NCBI GenBank assembly: GCA_029718625.1
Contig: CM056379.1
Span: 63,701,626 to 63,765,625, forward strand
Direction: 5' to 3'
DNA: 64,000 bases
Source of the DNA: Synaphobranchus kaupii
Lineage: Eukaryota > Chordata > Actinopteri > Anguilliformes > Synaphobranchidae
Below, one piece after another: positions 39,476 through 50,089 of the stretch (the stretch's first letter is position 1; the number at the start of each line of letters is the position of its first letter). The position numbers and the translations under genes are program-made. A model generated the notes under the pieces. The model ran no database searches. It had not been told where the DNA came from and saw nothing but the letters and a program-made list of their open reading frames with translations.

Positions 39476-41806
39476 ATTACATTACATTACATTACATTTA
39501 TTTAGCAGACGCTTTTATCCAAAGCGACGTACAGTAAGTGCGTACAGAGACATCATCATCATTACAGAACAGACAAGGCAAAGCACATCCTTTGCATAAT
39601 GTAGCAGCTATCCCTAGCAATGAACGTTGACTGTAGTTCACAGTAAGCTGTGGGCAAATCAGCAACACCACACTTTCATTCCAAATACTATTATAAACTA
39701 TACTATTATAAACCATTCCAAATACTATTATAAACTATGCTATTATAAACCATTCCAAATACTATTATAAACTATACTATTATAAATCATTCCAAATACC
39801 ATTATAAACTATGCTATTATAAACCATTCCAAATACTATTATAAACTATAATAAACAGACAGGAAAACACAGGGAACAGGGAACTGATATTCCTAGGTGA
39901 GGATATCAGTCAAGGTGGAGTCTGAAGAGGTGTGTCTTCAGGCCTCGACGGAATGCAGGCAGGGTTGGAGTAGAACGTAGGGGAATGGGAAGTTCATTCC
40001 ACCACTGAGGTGTTAATGTGGAAAAACTCCGCAGTCGGGACAAGCGAGAGCCTTTGACACGGAGGGGGGGAAGTGCCAGTCGCCCTGCTGTAGAAGAGCG
40101 AAGTGGTCGAGCAGGAACATAGTTCTGGATTAAGTCCTGCAGGTAGGCGGGGCCTGTCCTATTTGCTGCAGTGTAGGCCAGGGTCAGAACTTTGAACCTG
40201 ATCCTGGCTGCAACTGGCAGCCAGTGGAGAGACCTCAGCAGGAGGGTTACGTGGGAAAATTTCGGGAGGTTGAACACAAGCCGGGCAGCTGCATTCTGGA
40301 TGAGTTGAAGAGGCAGAATGGCGCAGGCCGGTAGGCTTGCGAGCAGGGAGTTGCAGTAGTCCAGGCGTGAGGTGACCATGGTCTGGACAAGAAGCTGGGT
40401 GGAGTAGGTGGTCAGGTACGGTCGAATCCTCCTGATGTTGTACAGGAGGAACCTGCAGGACCGTGCCGTCGCCCTGATGTGCTCTTTGAAGTCCAGCCGG
40501 TCGTCCAGGACCACCCCCAGGTTCCTTGCAGAGCGGGAGGCAGCCACCACGGTCCCATCAACGGTGATGGAGAGGTCATGTAGTGGGGAGGTCTTTTACG
40601 GCATGAAGAGGAGCTCTGTCTTGTCAAGGTTGAGCTTCAGGTGATGGGTAGCCATCCACTCAGAGATGTCAGTCAGACAAGCAGATATCCTCTCCTTAAC
40701 CTGTGGGGTAGAGGGAGGGAAAGAGAGGAAGAGTTGAGTATCGTCAGCATAGCTATGGTATGAGAAGCCATGTGAATGGATTACTGAGCCAAGAGACTTA
40801 GTATACATAGAGAACAGCAGAGGACCCAGTACAGATCCCTGCGGGACTCCTGTAGACAGGGGACGGGGAGCAGAGACGGAACCCTTCCAGGAGACTTGGT
40901 AGGATCTATCAGTGAGGTACGATACAAACCAAGAGAGGGCAGTTCCAGAAATGCCCATCTCAGCGAGTGTGGAGATCAGGAGTTTGTGGTTGACCGTGTC
41001 GAATGCCGCAGACAGGTCAAGGAGAATCAGAACTGAGGAGAGGGAGGAGGCTCTAGCAGTGGCGAGTGCCTCAGTCACAGCCAGGAGAGCAGTTTCGGTG
41101 GAATGGCCGGTTCTGAAGCCAGACTGATGCGGGTCAAGCAGGTTGTTCTGGTGGAGAAAAACAGACAGTTGGTTAAGGACAGCACGTTCAAGTGTTTTGG
41201 ACAGGAAGGGCAAGAGAGATACAGGACGGTAGTTCCTGACATCAGCGGGATCTAAGCTAGGTTTTTTAAGGAGTGGGGTTACACGGGCAGTTTTAAAGGC
41301 AGCAGGAACATGGCCACAGATTAGGGAGGTGTTAATAACAGAGGACAGATATGGAAGGAGCTCAGCAGATATAGACTGGAGGACTGCTGAAGGTATGGGG
41401 TCTAGTGGACAGGTGGTTGCGCGCTGGCGCGTCACCAGCTCGAGCACGTCGGAGTCCTTCAGAGTCTTGAAGGACGACAGTGTAGCGATGGGTTCAGTAT
41501 GGGGGATGTGGGGTGTCACCGGATGCGTGAAGGAGTTCCGGATCGCAGCCACCTTCCCCTCAAAGTGGGTCAGGAAGTCATCTGCAGAGAGGGAGGAGGG
41601 TGAAGGGGGTGGAGGGGGGGTGAGCAGGGAGGAGAAGGTGGAAAAGAGTTTACGTGGGTTAGATAGACATGTATCAATTTTCGACTGGAAAAGTGAAGTT
41701 TTAGCTGATGTAGTTGCAGCTGTGAAGGCTGCCAGCAGAGTGTGGTAGGAGGCCAGGTCATCTGGGGATCTGGATTTCCTCCACTTTCTCTCAGCGGCTC
41801 GTAGCA
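39476..41806 (-). mobile_element. 5'-truncated L2-like LINE inserted in the DIRS element
   Basis: On the minus strand it carries a reverse-transcriptase frame, a 3' region with the fish-typical AGCAGACGCTTTTATCCAAA motif and a terminal (TGTAA)n tail (plus strand CATTA repeats at 39476-39497). TCCTTC at 39470-39475 and 41807-41812 is the likely target duplication. The endonuclease half is missing. Removing it restores the DIRS reading from the SVLSF region into LALAPHTF. Confidence 0.9.
39677..39850. repeat. 37-bp minisatellite in the LINE 3' region
   Basis: Nearly five units of CATTCCAAATACTATTATAA plus ACTATACTATTATAAAC. Units alternate between ACTATA and ACTATG, giving a 74-bp higher-order pattern. 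Confidence 0.88.
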
Positions 41807-41807
41807 T
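39906..41807 (-). pseudogene. LINE reverse transcriptase with one in-frame stop
   Basis: The 634-codon frame is continuous except for a TAA at 40596-40598. It starts inside the protein (LRAAERKWRKSRSP) and has the RT blocks VRNYRPVSLLPFLSKTLER, DLSAAFDTVNHKLL, STGVPQGSVLGPLLF and the catalytic YADDTQLF. A thumb and C-terminal region follow with NLGVVLDDRLDFKEHI and PLRSSTAGRLALPPLRVKGS. These blocks and the 3' tail fit the L2/Maui group of fish LINEs in the jockey superfamily. The apurinic endonuclease domain is absent through 5' truncation. One nonsense codon in 634 indicates a young copy. Confidence 0.92.
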
Positions 41808-41812
41808 CCTTC

Positions 41813-42060
41813 AGCCTAGCCCTGGCCCCACACACTTTTTATGAAGTGCAAGGAGACACGCTGATCCCACTCTGCCACTAAGGGATTCGCATTGCGAACT
41901 ACCTGGACGACTGGCTAATCTGCGATCTTTCAGAGGAGCAAGCCAGAAGGGATACAAGGTCAGTACTGGCCCACTTAGCTAGCTTGGGCCTGACCCTGAA
42001 CAGGGGAAAAGAGCCACCTCACCCCCTCCAGAGAGAGGGTTTTCCTGGGCCCGGTTTTGG
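41813..42060 (+). pseudogene. DIRS reverse transcriptase, C-terminal part
   Basis: After the LINE, LALAPHTF resumes. A TAG-containing stretch is followed by GIRIANYLDDWLICDLSEEQ, with the catalytic YLDDW motif, then ARRDTRSVLAHLASLGLTLN. In DIRS elements this leads to the connection region and RNase H. At least one stop precedes YLDDW and a frame change follows EPPHPLQREGF. Confidence 0.9.
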
Positions 42061-42324
42061 TCTCAATGTCCATGCAGGCCCCTCTGACCCAGAGAGGCAG
42101 CATGTTTTTGATGGACAGTCTGTCCCACTTTGCTGCAGCGCGGCAGGTGACAGTAAACATTAACCGGAGGTTGCTTGGCTTGATGGCTTCAGCGGCCCAG
42201 GTGGTGCCACTTAGGCTGCTGCATACGTGTCCATTACAGCGTTGGGCGGCAGCACTATTCAAAAACAGGGGCCCGCACGAGGACAGGCGGTGACTCCTCC
42301 CTATTTACCCAGTGTGTTACCTAG

Positions 42325-42720
42325 GGTGACGACCACCACGGATGCCTCCAAGACTGGCTGGGAGCGGTCGGAGAGGGTCATTCCCTACAAGGGTTGTGGA
42401 GCCACTCATGGGTCGGGAAGCACATCAACCTGCCATAAACGGAGGCAGTGCATCAGGCATTGACCCATTCCTCCCTGTGGTCCGACACAGACAGGTTCTC
42501 GTCCGGACAGACAATTCCACTGTGGTCTCCTACCTCAACCAACAGGGTGGGCTTTGGTCTCCAACTTGACATGCAAAGCATGTCAACTCCTGCTGTGGGC
42601 ACAGGCCTAGGGTATGTCCCCAAAGGCAGTACATGTACTGGGCACAATCAATGTGGAAGCCGATAGGCTGTCCAGGGGTGGCCTGAGAGCGGGGAAATGG
42701 TGCCTGCACCCAGACAGTGC
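42325..42720 (+). pseudogene. DIRS RNase H domain remnant
   Basis: TTTTDASKTGW marks the first catalytic region, and VRTDNSTVVSYLNQQGG, in another frame, marks the second. CKACQLLLWAQA and VEADRLSRGG-like segments follow, again in changed frames. This order is that of the RNase H joined to DIRS reverse transcriptases. It is not functional. Confidence 0.85.
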
Positions 42721-42959
42721 AGTTAATTTAGGGAGTTGCTAGTGGGCACCCCGTCGCGCCTCCTGACCAGAGCGGATTTGCTGCCGCAGGCCTGCTATGG
42801 CAACCAAATCCACAGTTGTATGACCTGCTTGGCCCCTAGATGGGAGTGGCCACAGGGCCTGGGGCCAGCAGTACTGGAAACATTTCAGGCATCAAAGCCC
42901 CATCTACGAGGGAGCTCTACGCTGGGAAGTGGGCAGATGTTAGCTGCTGGTACCACAAT

Positions 42960-43861
42960 AATGGGTTTACCCAATTATGACAGTTCAGTCATTTTGGCAT
43001 TCCTCCAGTCCCTCTTCAAAGAGGGGCTAGTGGAGTCCACGCTAAGGTGTTATCTGGCAGCCATATTTGACAGCCATGAGCGTATTGAGGGCCTGATGGT
43101 GGGATCACACCCCCTCGCCAGCCAGTTTCCCTGAGGAGCCAGGTGGCTTTGCCCACCCAGGTCTAACTTAGTCCCTTCGTGGGACTTACAACTGGCTTTG
43201 AATCCACTCACTGAGCCGCCCTTCGAGCTGGACAGACTCAGTCTAACCTTGAATACTGCCTTCCTGCTCGCTATCGCCTCCGCGAGGCGTGGGAGCGAGC
43301 TGCATGCACTGTCAGTACACCCCTCCTGTATGCGGTTGGGTGACAGTAGCTCATCAGTCTTTCTGCTTCTTAACCTTGTGTTTCGGCCTAAGGCCCTCTC
43401 GCAGTCGTACATCTCTGTCTATGGTGTTGGAGCAGTTTCACCATCCTCCCCACGAGACCCCTGAAGAAGCCAGGCTGCACTCACTGTGCCCTGCCCGGGC
43501 TCTACGGTCTTATATCTCCTGCACAAGTGCAGTGAGGAAGACCAAAAATCCTTTTATTGTTTTGGAGGGGCTATGAGGGGCTTTGCCCTATTGTACAGCG
43601 CGCGGCCCTCTGGATCATAGAGACGGTTCCATGGCGTACAGCAGTTCTGACGCATCCCCTCCCACAGGCGTGGTAGCTCACTCCACTCGGGGCGTAGCTA
43701 CCTCCTGGGCCTTACTACGTGGCGCCACAATTGCTGACATTTGCGCAGCAGTGGGCTGGGCCTCATCACTCACTTTCAACAGGTTTTATCACCTGGACGT
43801 AGCGTCATCGGCATCAGTTGCCTCCTCTGCCCTCAGGGCAGCGGAGCAACCTTGTATGTAA
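42960..43861 (+). pseudogene. DIRS tyrosine recombinase remnant
   Basis: This enzyme normally cuts and rejoins the circular DNA intermediate. STLRCYLAAI (core-binding region) is followed by LNTAFLLAIASARRGSELHA, carrying the catalytic Arg, then HSLCPARALRSYISCT. The final block is AHSTRGVATSWALLRGATIA, DICAAVGWASSLTFNRFYHL, with the HxxR motif and nucleophilic Tyr. The frame changes at least three times (near 43140, 43410 and 43575). Confidence 0.9.
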
Positions 43862-44285
43862 TTTTGTGATGATTTAGGGTTTCTATCACCCGGTGGTTAT
43901 TTTCCACGTTTCCCACTTGAGCTTGCTCTTCTGGTAAGAACAGCAGCCAATAGTGCATTTTGTTTTTTACAGGATTCGCACTAATGCAATGACCTGCGGT
44001 CCTGGTACCCCACTACATACCGTGCCCAACGTTATTTGGTATTCTGTGACCAATACTGTGGTCAGGCGGGGAACCTTGCACCCTCAGGATGGCAAGTGCC
44101 CTCAAGTCGGCAAAAGAAGCCGGGCGGCGTACAAGCACCATATTTATGGCGTGACGTGGTTCTGCCTGTAGTGGTGGTTAATTTGCTATTCAGTTTCCCA
44201 GCAGCTCTTCCTCTCGGCGAGGATGCCCCATAGTGTGGCGTGTTGACCGATATGAAATAGAACCTCGTTCGTCTGTCATATCCAA

Positions 44286-45080
44286 GTGTCAAAAGTTTGA
44301 CACCTTCTAAAATAGGAAAGAAATTCCTATTCAGAATTTCACCTTTTTCAGTAGATTTACAAAGGATTACATAGAAAGTTTGAAGAGGGATTATTTTAAA
44401 ATGCTACAGTAATATTTCACCCAACTCGGGTCAGATATAGTGGAGGACCTCTTCTCTCATACCCAAGTATCAAAACTTTGAGACGTTCTAAAATTGGCAA
44501 GAAAATCCTATTCAAAATGTCACCTTTTTTAGTCGATTTACATTGGATTACATAGAAAGTTTGAAGAGGGATTATTTGAAAATGCTACAGTAATATTTCA
44601 CCCAACTCGAGTCAGTTGTGGGGGAGGACCTCTTTTCTCATACCCAAGTGTCAAAAGTTTGAGATGTTCTAAAATTGGCAAGAAAATCCTATTCAAAATA
44701 TCACCTTTTTCAGTCGATTTAGTCGATTTACATTGGATTACATAGAAAGTTTGAAGAGGGATTATTTAAAAATGCTACAGTAATATTTCACCCAACTCGA
44801 GTCAGAGGTGGTGGAGGACCTCTTCTCTCATACCCAAGTGTCAACAGTTTGAGACTTTCTAAAATTGGCAAGAAAATCCTATTCAAAATATCACCTTTTT
44901 CAGTAGATTTACATTGGATTACATAGAAAGTTTGAAGTGGGATTATTTCAAAATGCTACAGTAATATTTCACCCAACTGGGGTCAGATATAGTGGAGGAC
45001 CTCTTATCTCATACCCCAGTGTCAAAAGTTTGAGACGTTCTAAAATTGGCAAGAAAATCCTATTCAAAATGTCACCTTTT
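44286..45080. repeat. 181-bp satellite array, right, inverted (about 4-5 units)
   Basis: These are the same units as at 35841-38455 but on the opposite strand, for example TTCTAAAATTGGCAAGAAAA and GAGGACCTCTTCTCTCATAC. One unit has a 10-bp local duplication (TTTAGTCGAT) near 44715. The copy number differs from the left array. Confidence 0.96.
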
Positions 45081-45139
45081 TACAGCTTAATTGGTGGACA
45101 TAGGATGTTTGGAGTGCGATTATTTCAAAACGATGCAGT

Positions 45140-45143
45140 ATCC

Positions 45144-45180
<37 letters not shown>
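45140..45180. repeat. A-run and (TA)n microsatellite
   Basis: Poly-A followed by TA repeats. The next Tc1 element inserted into the last TA. The remainder of the tract continues at 46111-46139. Confidence 0.9.
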
Positions 45181-46110
45181 CAGATCCTTTCCAAAAAATT
45201 TGAATATCATGGAAAAGTTTTTTTTTTCCATAATTCAATTCAAAAAGTGAAACTTTCATAGATTATAGATTCATTACACACAACGTGAAATATTTCTAGC
45301 CTTCATTTGTTTCATTTTTCATAATTTTGGCTTACAGCTCCAGAAAACCCCCAAAACAGTATTTCAAGAAATTAGAATAGTGTGTCGAAAATCAGCATTT
45401 ACTTCAGTTATTTCAGAGAATGAATGTTTTAGACTCTGTCACACTCTAATCATTTACTCAAATGATGAATTTACTCAAAACACCTACAAAGTTTTTCTAC
45501 AGGTGTGTCGTTAAATTGGACAGGTATCTCAGTTTGGTTCAGTATGGGGAAGACTGCAGACTTGACAATTGGCCAGAAGACCATCATTGACACCCTCCAG
45601 AAGATGGGTAAGCCACAAAAGGTCATCGCTGAGGAGGCTGGCTGTTCACAGAGTGCAGTGTCCAAGCATATCAATAGAAAGTTTAGTGGAAGGGAAAAAT
45701 GTGGCAGGAGAAGGTACACAAGCAAAAGAGATGACCGTAGGCTTCAGCGGATTGTCAAGCAAAGACGATTCCAAAAGTTGGCGGAGATGCAGAGGGAGTG
45801 GACTGAGGCTGGAGTCAGTGCTTCAAAAACCACCACGTACAGAGTGTGACACTCAGTCTAAAACATTCATTCTCTGAAATAACTGAAGTAAATGCTGATT
45901 TTCGACACACTATTCTAATTTCTTGAAATACTGTTTTGGGGGTTTTCTGGAGCTGTAAGCCAAAATTATGAAAAATGAAACAAATAAAGGCTAGAAATAT
46001 TTCACTTTGTGTGTAATGAATCTATAATCTATGAAAGTTTCACTTTTTGAATGGAATTATGGAAAAAAACCTACTTTTCCATGATATTCAAATTTTTTGG
46101 AAAGGATCTG
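45181..46110 (+). mobile_element. Internally deleted Tc1 element with ~260-bp inverted ends
   Basis: Ends CAGATCCTTTCCAAAAAATT and the mirrored GGAAAGGATCTG are flanked by TA. The inverted similarity continues to the CAGTCTAAAACATTCATTCTC region. Only the first third of a transposase gene lies between them, so the copy is non-autonomous. It splits the right inverted end of the DIRS-containing unit. Confidence 0.93.
45547..45849 (+). pseudogene. Tc1 transposase N-terminal domain only
   Basis: From MGKTADLTIGQKTIIDTLQK the frame encodes a first helix-turn-helix (VIAEEAGCSQSAVSKHI), then the GREKCGRRRYTS linker and the start of the second (LQRIVKQRRFQKLAEM), ending TTTYRV before a stop. The catalytic DDE domain is deleted. 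The product, if made, could bind the inverted ends but not cut. That is inference. Confidence 0.85.
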
Positions 46111-46139
46111 TATATATATGTATATATATACACACACAA

Positions 46140-46275
46140 CTAGGCTGTCAGAATGTTGAGCCAATTAGATTTAGCAGAGAAAAAAGCGGAAGGATGACCG
46201 TGAAAGCATACAATCGCTTTTCGCGACCGATTTAAGGTGGACCGGCAATTCCGAATTGGGAGCCAACTTCAGCGT
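46140..46275. repeat. Outer right inverted end of the DIRS-containing unit
   Basis: CTAGGCTGTCAGAATGTTGA through GCCAACTTCAG mirrors 35618-35765. The outer boundary falls at about 46275, beyond which similarity to the left side stops. Confidence 0.85.
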
Positions 46276-46512
46276 CGTCCCCAGGAGAGGTTTCCCTCGC
46301 AATTTTCCCCGCAGTCCTGGGGCCTCATTTATAAAAAGTTTTGTAGAAAACATCCAACATTTGATCTAAGATCATGTCTGAAATTAGCAAAAGTCAGATT
46401 CAGAGATAATGGACGTACGCCCAAAAAAACGTAATTAATTACCCGGTACCCGTAATTAATTTCATTAGCATATAAAGGAGCCCGAATCCAAACCCAAATC
46501 ATCTACTTGATA

Positions 46513-47288
46513 ATGGCGAGCAGCAAAAAAAAAAAACTTCAGTGAATCCGAAATTGAAGTCGTCTTGGCGGAGGTACAAATGCGCGCCGGGACGCTGTTT
46601 GGGAGCCTGTCCAGTGGCGTTTCTTCTAAATCTAAATACGTCGCCTGGCAGTCTGTGGCTCAGGCTGTAAACGAGGTTGGGGGGCAGCAAAGGTCTCTGA
46701 AGGACGTAAAGAAAAAATGGTCTGACTTGAAACTGAAGGCAAAGAAGTGCATTGCACACCATAGGGCCAGTGTGCAGGCCATGGGAGGTGGAAGTGCCAC
46801 GCCAAACCTCACCCCAGAGGATGATCGAATTGCTGCCATCATTGGGGAAAGTGCGGTTGTTGGCGTTTATGCAGAGGGCGACACAGATCTTTTGACTGCT
46901 GCAGATTCAGAAGGTAAGCTGGCATGTCTTTAAAATCAAGTAAGATCCAGTATAAATAATGACACTTGCAACGTTGTTGAAATTTTACAATTTTATTTAT
47001 ACAGATGAAGAGCCACTTCAGCGGAAAACAGCCCGAAGCAGACCCGTCTCCCAAATGGCAGCAGCAGCCAGCATGGACACTCCCGCACAGGAGGAATCTT
47101 CCCGGCCCTCACCATCATCCACGTCTGGCTATCGGAGTCAGGCCAGGGTCTTATCTGACGCCGTTCTACAATTGCAAAGAGACCTCGTTCAATCAGTTAA
47201 TGAGGTGGTTGCAGAACTTAGGCAGCTGCGGCAGACTTTGGTTCAGATGAACCAGACTCTGGTCGACTGTCTGAATAAACGTGTATAA
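46513..47288 (+). pseudogene. Harbinger Myb/SANT DNA-binding protein
   Basis: This accessory protein binds the element's ends and helps bring the nuclease into the nucleus. Exon 1 (46513-46913) starts MASSKKKK. An A12 run at 46525-46536 shifts the frame by one relative to FSESEIEVVLAEVQMRAGTL. KYVAWQSVAQAVNEVGGQQR and LKDVKKKWSDLKLKAKK then make up the trihelix-like Myb domain. Exon 2 (47005-47288) follows a 91-bp GT-AG intron and encodes a Ser/Pro-rich linker and a C-terminal coiled coil (VNEVVAELRQLRQTLVQMNQ), ending CLNKRV. Apart from the homopolymer the gene is intact. Confidence 0.88.
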
Positions 47289-47328
47289 ATAAAATATTTT
47301 GGAAAAAAGTGAATTTATCGCTTGATTT

Positions 47329-48490
47329 TTACCCCAATAACATTCTTACCTGTTGGAATAACATGTGAATCAAGTGCCGTCTTCTCCTGAGCGTAGTGGC
47401 ATGTGCATTCCAGTCAGCGGGTAGTGGTGGGGGATCTTCCATGTCCATTCGCAGTTCATCCTCATGCATCTCGAGCCCATGGCTCACCAAGATATTGTGA
47501 AGCACACAACCCGCCAGGATAATTTGGCACACCTTGCTGGGCTCATACAGGAGTTTCCCTCCTGATGCATCCAGACACCGCCACCTTCCCTTTAACATAC
47601 CGATGGTGCGCTCCACTACTGACCGTGCGCGGGCATGTGGTTAAAGTGGGTTTCTTCGGGTGTCGGTGGGTGCGCTATGGGGGTGAGAAGCCATGGCTTC
47701 AGAGGATAACCTCTGTCACCTGGTTGTGTAGAGATCATTATTTTATGCACATTAAAAAAGCAACAAAGCAGAAAAATAGAAATAACAGCGATTTACCTAG
47801 AAGCCAACCGTCTCCGCCTGCCCCAGCCTCTAGACGATTCCCCACACTGCAATTACGCACAATGAAGGAGTCGTGCGTCGACCCTGGCCATCTTGCAACA
47901 GCATTTCGGATTGCCATACGGGCATTACAAATGAGTTGCACATTAATTGAGTGGTAGTTCTTCCTGTTGACATATACATACTCATTTTCATTTGGTGCCC
48001 GTATGGCAACGTGAGTGCAATCTATTGCACCTATTACGTTTGGGAATCCTGTGGTGTGCACAAAATCGTCCTTCACATTCTGTAGCTCCTCGTTAGTGTA
48101 AGGAAACTTTATGTACTGACGAGACAAGCGAATGATGCCTCGAAGTACAGCTGGCATGATTCGGCTACCCGATGGCTGGGATATGCCTGACCGGTCACCA
48201 ATCTCTCTTCGGAATGTTCCTGTTGCCAGGAACCCAAGTATGGTTAAGACTTGCACCTCAACGGGTATGGCCTGGTTGCAGTTGGTGCGTGTCTGTAAAT
48301 TTGGGCCCATCTGGGCACAAAGCTCTAATAACGTGGCTCTCGGCAAACGGTACCTGCTGATCAGTCATTCATCATCATGCGCAAAGAAGTCTGCCCGATC
48401 TCTGAAAATGCGTTCCCTTCGTATTGCGCGGTTGGCGATATCCTCGAGGAGTGCCAATGCTGCCATTCTTCCTCTTGCAAACCACTGCAT
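47329..48490 (-). pseudogene. HARBI1-like nuclease of the Harbinger element
   Basis: This DDE nuclease cuts the transposon ends. Exon 1 (48490-47797) starts MQWFARGRMAALALLEDIAN. It has one in-frame TGA at 48367-48365, where the family has a Trp before LISRYRLPRATLLEL, then a helix-turn-helix and VIGAIDCTHVAIRAP with the first Asp, then GSTHDSFIVRNCSVGNRL with the second. A 77-bp intron (47796-47720) precedes GDRGYPLKPWLLTP. Exon 2 loses one base near 47631 (GGG where four are needed) before VVERTIGMLKGRWRCLD, with the Glu region, and ends VRMLLG. One stop and one homopolymer gap separate it from a full-length frame. Confidence 0.92.
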
Positions 48491-48929
48491 TATAGGAGAT
48501 TTTATAGACAATTGATTAGATTGACCGAAATGTTTTACACATGTGGAACCATAATATGTATATTAAATACATTTCCTTCAAGGAGGTGTCAATTATGCTT
48601 TAATATATGAATGACTTTATTGTGCAAACAATTAGGCAGCAGAAGACTGTAGTAGAAGAATGTTAGTAGACTCGCATAGCCAGACCTCACTTCGTTTTGG
48701 CGCTGTGCTGCTGAGATATCCGAACACTTGCAGTACAACAACATTGCCACAAGGAAATGTGCCTACGCCAAGTTGGAACCTGACGTGGAGCTAAGTACTT
48801 TTCCACGTCAAAGACCATTTTTATAAATCTGAACTTTGACGTGGATTTGAGCGTACGCACGGTCTTAGATCAAATCTGTGTGTAAGATCGTTTTATAAAT
48901 GAGGCCCCTGGTGTGTCGAATCGGCATCT

Positions 48930-49475
48930 ATGGAGGTAACGTTAATATAAAGTTTGGTCTAAAATCATACAGTGACGAATGATCTTTTGGATCAAGGTCA
49001 TTTGTCAACTTCTTTAGATTTGAGGTAACATTGAGAGTTAGCTTAGTGAGCCACCCAATATCCTATCCTAGCTAAATTTTAAAGCGATCTGGTAAACATT
49101 ATGGGAGCAGGGAACTGTAGTTGGTTAGCTTGCTAGCTAATAGCTTCCACACTGTCAGGTTTCTTGATTTATTTTATACTGAAATTATTGATTTGTCAGT
49201 TTAATAAAGCGTTTTAAAATTGCAGTGTACGGTGCAATTACGGTGACGTGAAAGCCATTGAAAAGTCTTTGAATTTGATAGCCAAACGAGTATGGGAACT
49301 CTAGTGTGTACTTTACTGATTTCAGTGGGGGCAAGGGACTGTCTCATGCACCATGTTTAATCTGCGCTACTACCGCAGATGTTACAGTTAGGTCTTATTT
49401 TATAGTCGTCTGCCACAGCTGCTGATGTTCAGAGGACAGTGATGCTACCAAGTACCCCTGGCTTGATTGTCCAAG
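48930..49475 (+). other. Candidate pair of short exons, product unknown
   Basis: ATGGAG at 48930-48935 is followed at once by GTAACG. TTATTTTATAG at 49395-49405 precedes a 70-bp open segment (49406-49475) that ends CCAAG before GTAATG. Spliced, they would read ME plus SSATAADVQRTVMLPSTPGL, then IVQ. The composition resembles the disordered start of a regulatory protein, but I recognise no family and found no third exon. It sits between lsm12 and g6pc3, on the g6pc3 strand. This is speculative. Confidence 0.22.
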
Positions 49476-49774
49476 GTAATGTTGAAATCTGGATTTCATG
49501 TGGATATTTCTAACTCTAAAAAGTATACCTAACAATGTCAGTTGGTTTGGTGGTTATTTCAGAATTTTAAAAAGGAATAGATTATCTCCCATTTTTTCAA
49601 AAGGGTTTTGAAAGCCTACTTGCCCCTTTGGAATGCGTTTAAACTCACTGAGTAGCTGCAGCTGAGAGGTAAGTTTGTCAATACTAAAGCTATCAGTGAG
49701 GTTGTGCTTTGCACAATTATAAATTATGGAAAGAACATTTCATGGTATAATCATCATGACTGGGAAAAAAAGGA
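49476..49774. other. No supported gene
   Basis: Nothing recognised. Confidence 0.35.
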
Positions 49775-50070
49775 TATCAAAAGACACTTGATATCTTATT
49801 TTCAGGTACTCTTACAGTCATCAAGGGTCCGCGGTATCAAACGAGCCTCAAACCATCACTCTGCTGCCAGATATGCAGTAGATATGGTTGGATCACCTTA
49901 AGGGTTGTTTCTCCTGACTCATTTTCCTATTGAACTCTATGGGAAAATAAGATGATCCATCCATATCTACTGTATTTCTGGCAGCAGAGTGATGGATTAA
50001 GGTTCATTTGATGCCTCAGACCCTTGATGACTTAGTAATTTAGCCAACTGTGTGTTCCATACTGTTCCAG
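49775..50070. mobile_element. Palindromic MITE-like repeat
   Basis: TCATCAAGGGTC at 49819 and GACCCTTGATGA near 50020 are mirrored. ATCACTCTGCTGCCAG and CTGGCAGCAGAGTGAT lie inside, with GATATGG/CCATATC towards the centre. Parts of the left flank (AAAAGACACTTGATATCTTA) and right flank (ATTTAGCCAAC through CATACTGTTCCA) recur in the Sleeping Beauty-like remnant at 19213-19390. The class and the exact ends are undetermined. Confidence 0.65.
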
Positions 50071-50089
50071 CATTATTCAGCTTAATCTA

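Larger units (their letters stand above)
38456..44285 (+). mobile_element. DIRS-type retroelement body with inverted inner ends
   Basis: Reverse transcriptase, RNase H and tyrosine-recombinase segments follow each other on the plus strand, the order of DIRS elements, which integrate through a recombinase rather than an integrase. The inner ends mirror each other: 38480-38600 (GGTTCTATTTCATAT, GCGCTTGTACGCC) matches the reverse of 44125-44285 (ATATGAAATAGAACC, GGCGTACAAGCACC). Most of the gag region is lost. An L2-like LINE interrupts the reverse transcriptase. Multiple stops and frame changes make all coding parts pseudogenes. Confidence 0.9.
46320..48907. mobile_element. Harbinger transposon, two genes, nearly complete
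   Basis: Ends GGGCCTCATTTATAAA and TTTATAAATGAGGCCC form perfect 16-bp inverted repeats, flanked by CTG at 46317-46319 and 48908-48910. CWG-type 3-bp duplications are known for some zebrafish Harbinger families. The element holds a Myb/SANT-type gene on the plus strand and a nuclease gene on the minus strand, converging with only about 40 bp between their ends. The mirrored subterminal ATCTAAGATC and TTAGATCAAAT words may be protein-binding sites. Confidence 0.95.

Noticed and set aside
40908..41748. Plus-strand open frames of up to 139 codons
   Set aside because: They lie antisense to the LINE reverse transcriptase on the minus strand and have no motif of their own.
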